Shown here: piece after piece, positions 25,031-36,667 of the stretch
How the letters are laid out: the number at the start of each line of letters is the position of its first letter
Numbering within the stretch: position 1 is the stretch's first letter
Assembly: GCA_019925105.1 (NCBI GenBank)
Contig: JAHGAU010000022.1
Span: 914,343-978,342, forward strand
Direction of reading: 5' to 3'
Length of the DNA stretch: 64,000 nt
DNA from: Niebla homalea
Lineage: Eukaryota > Ascomycota > Lecanoromycetes > Lecanorales > Ramalinaceae
The notes under the pieces: generated by a model
Seen by the model: only the letters and a program-made list of their open reading frames with translations
What the model was told of the DNA's origin: nothing
The model's database searches: none
Translations under genes and position numbers: made by a program

Positions 25031-26039
25031 ACCCCTTTAAGGATAAATTATTAACTTTAAAGGTAACTTTTAATTAAATTAATTAAATCTATAATCTATT
25101 CTTGAAAACGTTAAATATTACGGTATATAAACGGGGTTACGGGTATAGCCGTTATTAAGAAAGCTTAAATATATTATAAAAAATAAACGCCTTTATTTTA
25201 CCGTTTTAAACGTTTTTATTCTAATTTTTTTTTTTAACTGTTTAGGGCCGGTTAAAGTACTCGCAAGTTTTCCGGGATATTTATAAGTAATTAACGAGTG
25301 GTTTAAATGTATAAGTTTTCTTTTTTAATCTGAGTAAGTTATAGATTTATTAATATTAGCTTTTTTAAGTTTTACCTTTAATCCCTTAATTTCTATAAAT
25401 AGATGTAATCTGGCCTTTTTATTCAATTAATTTTTATATTTAATGTAATTTATTATTTAAAAAAAAATTTAATTATTATTTATATTTCTATTTTTAATAT
25501 CGTGCTATTTTCAATAATATAAGGTATTTCATTTTTAAGCCGGTTATTTCTTATTAAAGATTTTTATTTCTTTTTTCAATTATTTTTGAATTATTAATGA
25601 TTTCTTTTATTATTTGGTTTGTTCCTTTAAATAAGTTAAATCATAAGAATAAAATTATAATTATTATAAATTTATTATTACTTTAATATCCCTTTTTTAA
25701 AAAAACTTTTTACGTATTTATTTATCATTATTCTCTTAATAAGGTAAGAATAAAGGTAAAAATATATATAATATATAATAAAGATATTCCGATAGTATAG
25801 TGGCGGACATTTTTAAAGGTAAAATCGAGGTTCTTAGGCGGGCTTTCTTCCTTCCTCCACCAGAGGTAGACTTAACGGATATTAAAGGAGTTATATATCC
25901 CAATCCGGTAATTATTAATAGGGAAATAATCTCAAAATGATAATTAAAGCGTTTAATAAGCCAAAGAAGGATAAATCCTTTAAATTAAATGGAATTCTGA
26001 ATAAATTCTTATTAACAATAATATTTTTATTTAAGAAAA
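25031..26039. other. AT-rich DNA with a tRNA-like (possible SINE) block
   Basis: No gene. A GC-richer block at about 25786-25870 contains tagtatagtgg, which fits a tRNA A-box, then a 5-bp stem attttTAAAGGTaaaat, and gaggttcttaggc, which partly fits a B-box 34 bp after the A-box. The acceptor stem does not close, so it is not a functional tRNA gene. A tRNA-derived SINE head is possible. Confidence 0.3.
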
Positions 26040-28452
26040 TTCTTATTTATTTATTTTAAGTTTACCTTAAAATCGGTTATTATCCCCGTAAGTTCCCAGG
26101 AGATTAAAATATCTATCCTTAAGAGATTAATTAAGTTAAATATATAAAAATAAAAGTTTATAGGTCAATTACATCCCTTTATATATTAAGGAAAACCTTA
26201 AAAACGGTAATTATAAAAATTCTAAATAATTATATAGAAAAATACGGACTTTACTTTAATTAATAAAAAGAATAAAGAAAAAAATTGATAAAAATAGCCC
26301 TTAAAGGTTTATTAACAGTATATATAGATGTAAGGCAATAAGAAGAAATACGTAATCAGCCTTTTTCTTTAAAGATCGTTAAAGTTTTTAATAAAATAAA
26401 TTATTAAAGATTATTATATAACCTATATAAAAAAAAAGGTATTTATTTTCTTTATAAATTAAATAGAAAGCTTTTCAAATAACCGGATATTATTAAGTAA
26501 CCAAGTTAAAAAATAAATTTAATAATTAACAAAATTAATTATAACCGGAAAATTGTTAAATTTTAATTATTTTTCTGGTTTTATTCCTTTTCTTTTATAA
26601 TCTTTTATTAAAAAAAGTAATAAAATTAAAATAGAAAAACTAAATAAAACACTTTATTTATAATATATATTTCCTGGCTTATAATATATTTATTTATATA
26701 AACTATTTTAAAGTTAAAATAAACTTATAAGGTTTATTCATAATAAATAAGGACATTTAATACTTAATTTACGCTATATAAATAAAACTTTATTTTATAT
26801 AATTAAAAGTTTAAAGTTATATAATTCAATAGCTATAATAAACTTAAGTAAAATTATAGTTAAAACCGGAAGTTATATTAAAGTTCTTAACCTTTAAGTA
26901 AACAGAAAACTTAATTAAAAAGATTATGTAAAAAGGCTGTAAAGAAAACAATATTATAAGAAAAAGGCCCTATTTACCTTATAATATTAACTTAAAAAAT
27001 TACCTTAGAAAAGGCTGAAACGGTTTATTGAATAATAATGAAGCCGGCTATAACGTATATAATAATTATTTAATACGTATTTAAAAATACCCTTAATTAT
27101 AATAAAAAGCTTATTTAATAACTATAAAAGGTTTCAAACCGGTACTTAAAGATAATCGATAACGTTTATAAAACGATTTTTATCTTAATATTAAAGTTTA
27201 AGGTTTTTGTACCGTTAATTAAGTTATTTCTTAATTAAATAATCGCTTGAATAAAATTTTTAAAAAAGTATATATTTAATCATATTAATAAAGAACGAAC
27301 GTATCCACTGAAACTAAGAACTTTTAAATAAAGAAAGGTAGAAAAACGACGTTAATCCTTTTTATTAAAATAAAGTTAAAATATGTTAATAAGGAAATTA
27401 ATTATTCCGTGATTAAAAGGTTAATATAAATATATATAAACCGTTAATTAATATAAAGGAAATATAAACTAAAAGGGTTTTAAAAGTAAAACTAATAATA
27501 ATTATTAAGTAAACTAAACTGCGGTAATTTAAATATTAAAGTGAATATAAGGAATTGACCCCTTAAAGGCGGTAATATCCGGTCCTAAATAGTAAAAAGA
27601 TTATTAATATATAGCTTCGCCGCCATAGGATTATAAAAAAAGTAATAATATATTAATAAATTAACTCTAAATCAATAAAAACCACTTAACTTACTTCCTC
27701 CTTATTATATACGTTTATAACCGCATAGATATTAATTATAAGTGAAAATAAAAAAAGTAAAACGTTATATATGTATTTTTTTTTTATTTATAAAAATTAA
27801 GATAAAATTAATTAAAAAACGGAAATTAATATTTATTATCAAATACTAATCATAAGAACGGGTATTAAAACGGCTATTAAGTTTATAATATCTATAGGTT
27901 TTTTTTTTTATAATCTAATTTAATTAATAATATAAATAAAGTTATCAAAGACTTAACTAAGAAACCCCGTTATTAATCCCGGAATAAAAAAATGGCGGAA
28001 AGACTATACTTAATAAAGGTTTAAAACCGCTAACGTCGGGGCGATATAAGAAAGGTCGGTATAAAAAACAATAACGTTTATTATAAAAGATATTACGTAT
28101 AAATAAATTATAGTAATATATATATCGGTAAAAGTATTAAAATTACGTTTCAAGATAATAATATAAAACCGACTTATAAAATAAAGGAAATGATATTAAA
28201 TTGAGGGTAACCCTTAAGATAATTTAATTATAATATTCTAAACTTTCTTAAAAAAAAAAAGATTGTTCTTTAAACTGTTATAAATACTTTTAATCCTTTA
28301 AAACGAGAATAAAGGCTAAGTAAATACCGGGTTTTAATCTTAATACTATAGATATTAGGTTACAACGGTTACTATCAAGGCTTAATAATTAATTAATAAA
28401 GAACGCCGAAACTAACATAATTAGATCCGTAATATAAATTAATTAATTAATC
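26040..28452 (+). mobile_element. 5'-truncated LINE copy, RIP-mutated
   Basis: The 3' end at 28290-28452 is the LINE terminus in plus orientation (ggctaagtaaataccgggtt, taaagaacgccgaaactaac, ttagatccgtaatataaatt, then an aattaattaattaatc tail, a RIP-altered form of (AATC)n). Upstream, 26170-26400 corresponds to the minus strand of 38700-39060 (cctttatatattaaggaaaaccttaaaaacggtaat versus cctttatatattaaaaaaggctttaaagacgataat). The 2.4-kb length is consistent with that offset. The exact 5' junction and target duplication were not found. No intact frame remains. Confidence 0.65.
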
Positions 28453-29155
28453 GAAATAAAGATATATAAATCGTTGTATTTTCGTTATTTAAATTTATAG
28501 TTCTTATTATTAAGTTTCTTCCGTAAATAATATAAAGGAAATAAATAAACCCTTATTATCCGTTTCAAACAAAATTATTAACCCGTTATCTTTTTTCTTT
28601 ATTTTTTAATTTTATTGAAGAGATATATATAACTTAATATCCTTATTAATTAACGGATATTATCGGTATAATAAGTTTATAATTAAATATTCCCTTTATT
28701 ATATTATTTATTATTAAGTTATTTATAAATATATTATTAAGCTTTTTATTTTAATAACTTTTATTAACTTTAAGGTTATAATTATTTTTATAATATTTCA
28801 TTATATCTTTATTATATTTATTTTAATATTTATTTTAGATTCGATTTATTTAAATTCAATTATAATAAAGGTTTAATTTAGAATATAACTTTATTTAATT
28901 CTTTAATATCTTTAGAATTCCGTTTTATTAATATATTATAAAGCGATACTTAATACTTTTATATTTTACTTATAGTTTTACTTATAATAAGCTCAAAATT
29001 ATCGTAAATAAAATAAAGAGCTTAAGATATAAATAAACGCTTTATCCGTATAAAATTATACTTAAGACTTCTATACTTTTATAATTACTATTTAAATATA
29101 TTGTAATTTAAATAATTAATATTAAATTTATATATTACCCTTACCTTAATAAGCC
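28453..29155. other. AT-rich DNA, possibly a further LINE scrap
   Basis: No gene. Around 28530-28610 a short match to 37420-37500 (aaggaaataaat.aaccc.tta, attattaacccgttat) suggests a minus-strand LINE scrap. From about 28900 the sequence may contain very degraded units of the satellite that is clear from 29156. Confidence 0.3.
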
Positions 29156-29428
29156 ATTTATTATTTACCCATTATATTTAAAGCGACGTTTACTTCTTAT
29201 ATACTCCTATTATAATAGGTTAAAGGTACCGTAATTCCTTGAAAAACTTTACCTTAAAGGTAAAGGTATTTATTATTTATCCTTTATACTTAAAGTAATA
29301 TATTTTTTTTATATACTTTTATCATAATAGGCTAAAGATACGGTAATTACTTTAAAGATTTTACCTTATAAGTAAGTTTTTATTATTTATACTTTTTATT
29401 TATAATGACGTATACTTTTTATATACTC
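29156..29428. repeat. Left remnant of a ~110-bp satellite, RIP-mutated
   Basis: Two to three units of the satellite seen at 48520-49450, recognisable by (a/t)cttaaagcgacgtatac, ttatatactcc, ataataggctaaagataccg and ttaccttataggtaagg. It is cut at 29428 by the 5' LTR. The last pentamer, TACTC (29424-29428), is repeated after the 3' LTR at 48520-48524. Confidence 0.75.
29424..29428. repeat. 5-bp target-site duplication, left of LTR element
   Basis: TACTC, matched at 48520-48524. In an uninterrupted satellite unit this pentamer is part of the 'tatactcct' word, so both copies sit in the expected place. Confidence 0.75.
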
Positions 29429-29678
29429 TGGAAAGGGGAAAACCAAGGAAGACATAAAACTTGCGGTGGAGTGCATGAAGGAATAAAAACACTAAAAGGG
29501 CTAATTAAGGGTAAAATCACTTCGTATATACTTTGAAAAAGGAGAGTAAGATGAATTATTATAGCATAGTTTATATACTTTACTTATTTATATAGGGGCT
29601 GCGGTTTATCTTCAATTATACTTCATTGCTTTATACTATTTTATTACTTTTACTCTTTTATTATCTCCTATTTTTTTT
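29429..29678 (+). repeat. 5' LTR (250 bp)
   Basis: Begins TGGAAAGGGGAAAACCAAGG and aligns end to end without gaps to 48270-48519. The first half is better preserved here (for example ggtggagtgcatgaagg versus ggtaaaatatataaagg in the 3' LTR), while the last half is better preserved in the 3' LTR. Differences are mostly C-to-T or G-to-A, as from RIP. The 3' end is TTTTTTTT here and CTTTTCT there, so the usual terminal CA is absent. Confidence 0.8.
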
Positions 29679-32600
29679 AATAGTCTTGAGAAAGCCTTTA
29701 TTTACTTATATATATTAAGGAATTCAGTTTAATTATACGATTTAATCGTAAATAGTTTACTATACCTTTTCCTTAATTGACGGTAAAGAAAATTACGGAG
29801 ATATTATAAAAGACTAATTATTATTATTATTATATTATATATATATAACAAGAATAATAGTTTATTAATTTATATATATTTATAGAATATTCTTAATTAT
29901 TATATATTTATTGAATAAATATTAAAATAAAAACAAAATAAAAGTATTCGACCAACCCCCTTTAAGTACCCCCATTCGGATATTCTTATTATTATATTCG
30001 ATTAATACGGGGACCCCGTTTATACGTATCGGTAAAGTATTATTAATATTTATTAATAAACTATTGGTTATTAGAAATTAAAAAGTAAAGAAATATAATA
30101 ATAACCCTGAAACGCTTTAATTATTAAAGCGTAATAATCCCCTTTATATCGATAACGGGCTTAAACCTTAGTTAGGAAATAATCGTATATATTACCAGAT
30201 GTTCTAGACTACTACTAAGGAAACCACGACTTATATATTAATATAAGACGCCTTTTCGAAACGGAAAAAATTGAAGTAATTGAAAAAAAAAAAATAGAAA
30301 AAATCAGCCACCTTAAACAACGTAAAATTACTACTTAATAATTAACGACTGCAATAACCAACTTGTAAGACTCGTTAAATTAATCCGAGTAACTGAATCC
30401 GACCGATCTGTAAGTCTTATTAAACCATTCCGAGCGACCGAACCGTATATTACAAGTAAGACTCTTTGATTGAGTTTGGAGCTTTATATATATTCCTGGA
30501 AACGTAAAGTTAATCTTAAAGACTATTTTATATCGGGTAGGCGATCTCTTAAGACCCGTTAAATGATTCCGGGTACTTTAATATTAATAAATATATAAGA
30601 TTCCTTAATAATTATCGGAATAACTAAATTAAACTATATATCTTAACGATAAGGGTAATAAAAATAAGATTCCTTAATAAGGCTTAAATAATTATATATA
30701 TTTTTTAAAGAAATATTTTTTATTAAAACGTAGATTACTAAGTTAAAAGTTATTTAAGTAATAATTAAATTCTAAATTATTTATAAAGGTTTAAATTAAT
30801 CTCTCGAATTCCTAAGAAATAACCGTAGGCTATATAATACGTTAATAAAACGTAATAAGCCCTTTATTTTAAGTTATAAATTAAGCAATTAAAAATTAAA
30901 AAACCAGAAAGCAAATTAAAAGAGTAAATAATAAGAAATAATAATAAGACCGATCGAGAGAATTAATAAAGGAATATAAAGAAATAAATAGATTTATAAT
31001 ATTAATTATACTATATATATATTAAGAATATTAATAGTAGTTTATAGTAGGTATTAACGTAAATCTTACCTTATTTAATGGTACCCTTTTTAAGGCTTTC
31101 CCGGATAGAAAATAAAAAAGATTAAAATAGGTATCCAGAACTTATTTTGACCTAAAGAAAAATACAGATTTATAGCAAGATATACTTTATATATACTTAT
31201 ATAATAACTTAAGAGACCAGAGGGACCCTTAATAACGTTACGTAGTTGCGTATTAACTTAACCCTTCCCTTTATAAAAAAAAAAAAAAAAACATAAAAAA
31301 TATAAAAATAAAATATAGTTGCTCAGAGTAACCGTAAACCTTTTTACTTAAAACACCTTTATTAATAATAGTAGTATATTAACGATCGTATATTTTATTT
31401 CGTATATATTTTAATACCTTTAAATTAGAAAAAATAAAGTTAGATATTATTACGTTAAATATAGGATTAAGTATAATATTATTATTCCCTTTATTATTAT
31501 TTTATTTTTTTTATTAAAAAAAGTATATGCCTTTTTACTTTATATTAAATGAAAAATAAAGAAGATTAAGATAGATTAATATAAACTACGGGACTATTCC
31601 GTATTTATTAGTAATTATAGGTATTATTAAAGATTATTTCAATATAAACCTTATTAGCTTTTCTTTAAAAAATAATAAAGTATTATTAAGAATCTTTTAA
31701 TCCTTTAAATTTAAAGGGGAATTAATTAATATATAAAAAGCAAAAGAAACAATTAAATAGTTCTAAATATCCTCTTTAATAATAGTAATAAAACCGGATA
31801 TAAAAGAAGATTTAATAATATTATTAATAATCTTTGTTTTTACTTTAAAATCATCGGAAACTTTATAATAAAAAATTATAATATAATTTAAGATTAAAAC
31901 TTTATTCTATAGATTAAAAGAATTAATAAAGCAAAAAAACAGACTGAATAATATATAAAAATAGATCCGTAATATATAAAAAAAGATAAAAAGAAATACT
32001 TTTTTTAACTAATAAATAAACGTAATAAATATAAGATTTAAAGGAAACGTAATTTATTAAGTAAAATAACCGGAGATTAAATTATTATTTACGGATAAAG
32101 GGATAAACGACGCTATAAAGGAAGATATAAAGAACTTTTAAAAGTTATTAAATTAAAAATTCCTCAAATTAAATCCCGATAACCTTATAAAATAAGTAAT
32201 AAATAATATTAAAGTATTATCTTAAGGAACCGATTCTATTTTAGACTATTATAAATATATATTCCGTATTATATATAATTCAAAAGGAAAGGATATTAAA
32301 CTTAGAAAACCGGAAAATATAATAGATAGAATAATAAAATATATACTAAAGGACGTAATTAACCGTTTTAAGAACGACTTAACGCATATAAAGTTCCGTA
32401 AATACTTAATAAAAAACGTATATAAAGAACTTAATTTTTATAAAGTATACTTTAAAATAAAGTAAATTATAAACGGGATAAAAAAAGTAAAAACTTAAAA
32501 AGGAAAAAAAAGATAAAGAGGTAAATTTAAAAGCTTAAATATTTATAAATTAACTAAATTATATAAATAGAGATTTCTAAGAAGTTACGTTAAGGGTAAA

Positions 32601-35600
32601 TTTAATATACGTTGATTATAACGGAATCATTCGAATATTATAAGTAAAAGGACCGTAATAAACCCGATACCCTTAAAATCGTATAAATGAAAGGTTTTAA
32701 GACGTCTTAACGATATAAATAGCGTTTATATAACCTTTATAAATAGGATTATTTTAACAATTTAAATATTAAAACCGACCGTAAAATCCATCCTAATAGA
32801 ATATTAATAATTAAGCGGTAAATATAACTTGAAGGCTATAGAATTATTAATAGAATTTATATATTAATTAAAATATTAAAAAAAGCAATTAATTTATTTT
32901 AAAATTATTTAATTTAATTAAGTTAAGAAACCTTTATGTTAATAACTTTAAATTATTTAATATAAAATTATACTTTATATATTATAAATACTATAAGATA
33001 TTCTTAATAAAAGAGTATCTAAGTTTTAAGTAAGGATATAATAAAGGTAATATAAGCTTTAATAAAAAGAAATACATATAAAAAAAGATTAAGACCGTAA
33101 AAACGGGTACCGCGATAAAAATTATTAATTACCCTTATTATTTATAACCGCACCGCTTCACGAGTAATTAAATATATTAATTTATATAGTAAGTATTACC
33201 TTAACTATATAGGGAAAAGGAAATGTTTTTAATAACGTCGATAATAAAAAAGTAATCGATAACTTCGGTCATAAAGCCATTACCGTAAAAGAAGGACATC
33301 TTTTTGATAATAACGTTAATTGTGAAGTAAACGTAGTAATAAATACGGCCGCGAAACGACGACGGGTTAAAGACAACAGTTTAAAAGAAGGAGTTAAGCT
33401 TATATAAACTAATAAGTGAATTAAAGGAAAGTTAAAAGGGAAAATAAGGATTAAAAGGAAAAAAGAACTTTAATAAATTATCGGACTATTAATGGAATAA
33501 GCCTTAGATATTAAGAAAATTTTATTAATTAATAATATCGTACTCTTTACGATATATTTAATATAACTTTTATTATATTTTAAAAAGGAAATAAGCCGCC
33601 TTATAAAGAACGTATTAAACCTTAACTATATACGTCGTAAGAAGATTATAATTATTAAAGAAATACCCGAGAATAACGGAAAAAATATATAAAAGATAAT
33701 TTAGAATAAACGACTTAAGATTAATAATGTTACCGTCGCCGGCTTAAAATGAAACCTTAAAATTATACTTAATAAGAATAAGTAAGTATATTTTTTAAAA
33801 ATAATGATTATTTATTAACCGGAATAAATAAGTAAATTATTAAGAATAAAAGCTGATTAAGAATTAAATATTATTATAATTAACCCGATTATAATAATAG
33901 AATTACAAATAAAGGAAAAGCCCTTAAAGTTGCTTAAAGTTAATTATTTAAATATATTAATAATAAATAAGGACTATATATTATTTTATATATAAATTAT
34001 ATTTAGTATTTAAGTCGTAAAGATTACTAGATCGGTATAAATATTCGTAATATTAAAAGATAATTTGAATTATAATATTTTTTTGGGGCTTTTATAGTTA
34101 AAGTTAATTATAGTTAACTTTGAGATTTAAATAAAAATATTAAAGATTAAAAATATTATTTGCAAAAAAAATATTTAATTACTTAAACTATAAATACGTC
34201 CGTTAAATAAGATACGTTAGAAACCGGTATATAAAAAATTATATTATAAGGATTCGATAATATTAAAAAAGAAATTAAAATAAACTTATTTAAATACGAA
34301 AATAAGGAAAAAAAACTTAAAAATAAAATTAAAAGATAAAGAAAATAATGAAGATTTATAAGCTTTAAGAAAAAAAGAAGTTTAAAGAATAAGGTTAACT
34401 TTAAAGGTATATATTCTAATAATTAATTAATAAAAAGAAAGGAATATACTTATATATATAGGGAGAAATAAAAGTATATAGGAGATATTCGAAATAAGTA
34501 GGGGAAGATTAAGAGTAAATTGGAGTAATAAGAAAAGGTAATAGAAATAAGGTAAATAAGAAGTAAATATGATTAACTAAGTAAGGGTTTAAAAGGATCG
34601 GGGAGTTAAGACGGTATTAAGGGCACTTAGGAGGAAAAGAAGAAGCTAAGAAACATTAGGGAAACGACGGGGAAGCCGGGGAGATATTATAGATAATATA
34701 AATAATAATTTTAAAACGGAAATAAGTTTTATTTTACGTTAATAATAGCCCACCGAATAGAAGCAGAAGATAATTAGGTTTATAAGTTTATTACCTAATA
34801 AAATAAATAAGGAAATAATATAATACTTAAAGTTATTATCGATTACGAAAATAACGTTAAACGGTATAAAGAATATATAGCGCATAGAGAAGAAGCAATA
34901 TTAATTAAATTAATAATACCTATAATAATAAAGACGAATAATCGTATGTATTAAAAGAATAACCAATAACTTAAGAAAATAAATAATAAAAAGAAAAAGG
35001 TTATATATTAAAGTAATATAAAAAAGAAAATAAAAGGAATAAAAGGTAAAGATAATAAAAACTATTTATTTATAATAAAAAATATAATCCTAAGAATTAA
35101 ATAACTTAATAATATAATAACTTATTAAGGACTATTAAAATATAGATATAATACCTGCTGGATATACTTAAAATACGTATATAAAGTAATAAATAAGTTA
35201 ATTATAAAACTATAAAATAAAGAAATAAATATTAAAACGGAATTATTATAAATTATATTTCCGATAAATAAGAAAATAATAAGAAGAAAGATTAATATTT
35301 TAAAGTTATATAAAGAATTATAAGCTTAAATAAAAGATAAAAGTATTATATTAAGTAACGTTATTTTGAATAATTAAGTATAACTTAAGGTGCTTTAAAT
35401 ATTATAAATATATAAAATTATAAATATAAAGGAATTATACGAGATATTAATAATGGACTTACTTTTATATAAAGTAATATTAAGATTAAAGATTAAGCTA
35501 TATAAAGGTATTATTAAAAGGTTATTAAATAATAAAAAGTAATAACTTAAAATAATCGTATAATAAGGAATTAAGTTAAATATATATAAAAATATATATA

Positions 35601-35639
35601 AAAAAACGGATAAGTAAATATATAGAATATATTCCCCGT
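29679..35639 (+). pseudogene. RIP-broken interior of LTR locus, 5' part
   Basis: The leader and presumably the gag region of the LTR locus. CA/TG depletion is strong and no frame is open for long. An imperfect repeat of about 46 bp lies at 30364-30575. From about 31,500 the composition is purine-rich on the plus strand with many AAA/GAA triplets, as for a lysine-rich coding sequence read on this strand, but no zinc knuckle or protease motif could be fixed. 34450-34690 is purine-rich and relatively G-rich (gatcggggagttaagacgg, acgacggggaagccggggag). Function is inferred only from position. Confidence 0.4.
30364..30575. repeat. ~46-bp imperfect repeat in the element leader
   Basis: Four related segments: tgtaagactcgttaaattaa (30364), tgtaagtcttattaaaccat (30410), agtaagactctttgattgag (30456) and cttaagacccgttaaatgat (about 30550). 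The first two and the last are followed by a tccgag/tccggg word. The region keeps more CA/TG than its surroundings. It lies 0.7-0.9 kb inside the 5' LTR. Role unknown. Confidence 0.5.
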
Positions 35640-36655
35640 ATTTATAAAGAAAAAGGGTAAAGCTAAACCACGACTTATGTTTAATTATTACTTTATATAT
35701 AAAGTATTACCTATATTTTATATAAAATTAACAGAGAAAATATATAATTTATTAAGGATTTTATTATATAAAACTTTCTTTTAAATAGATATAAAGTATA
35801 AATATTAAATAGTAAAAGTATACTTGAATAACCGATATTATTTTACCTTTAACGTATTAAGTATTAAATAACTATAATTAATAAGGATGCTTTAAAGAAT
35901 ATATATATTATTATTTATTTTTATTAAACTTATAAATATTATATTAAAAGCTATCTTTAAATTGAATTTAAAGTTATTTTTCCTTATACTTAAAAAGGAA
36001 TATAATATTATTAACTTAATTTTTTATTTAAATTTTATTTTTAAAGTATATAGAATATAAAAAGAGTAATTTACGTTCTTAAGAAATTATTTCTTCCCGT
36101 AAATTCTATAGTTAAAGTTAAAGCTTTTATTTAATAAACTAAAAATTAATATAATAAAAATTAAAGTTCTAAAAGAAGATTATAAAATAAAAGGACGTAT
36201 ATAAATTAAACTTAAAAAGAGCGAGAAAATCCTTAATTAATTTATACTGTAAAATATAAGAGACGTTAAAGGATTCTTAAGTATTATTAATATAGTAAGA
36301 AAATGGATTAAGGGCTTCGCAGAAGTAATACGGCCGTTTATCCGTTTAACCAGAAACATAGAATAAAGGTGGGAAAAGTCAGAAAATATATCCTTTTAAC
36401 TCGTATAAAATATGGTAATAAAGGTTAAAGCTTTATTTAAATAAAACCCAAAAATACCGGTCCACATATATATTAATGTTTCCGGATATAAAGCCGGATA
36501 TTATATTACTTAAATCCAAAATAGTTATACTGTCCTATTTATTTATAATTTATATACGATAAATAAAGTAAAGCTTAATTACAATATTTATAAGTAAAAA
36601 TTAATAATTATTATTACGTTTAAGGAGAAATTCTTTTATATATTAAATATAAAAA
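35640..36655 (+). pseudogene. Ty3/gypsy reverse transcriptase-RNase H remnant
   Basis: In one plus-strand frame with RIP-type stops, 35640 onwards reads like a gypsy RT start (FIKKKGKAKPRLMFNY, compare the family's 'vkKkdGslRlcvDYR'). 36265-36360 reads GFLSIINIVRKWIKGFAEVI then RPFIRLTRN, the conserved 'gFlglanyYRrFIkgfs.ia.Pl..Lt' linker. 36455-36655 gives an RNase H-like NVSGYKAGYYI (family D-x-S...G..L.Q). The frame is cut at 36655 inside RNase H by the LINE at 36668-42445 and resumes at 42458. The usual catalytic acids of RT are not all visible because of mutation. Confidence 0.75.
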
Positions 36656-36667
36656 AGGTTTTAATTA
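36656..36667. repeat. 12-bp target-site duplication, left
   Basis: AGGTTTTAATTA, repeated exactly at 42446-42457 around the LINE. Joining the flanks restores the RNase H reading frame. Confidence 0.85.

Noticed and set aside
25786..25870. Functional tRNA gene
   Set aside because: Acceptor stem does not pair, the base before the anticodon position is not T, and the T-arm is incomplete.
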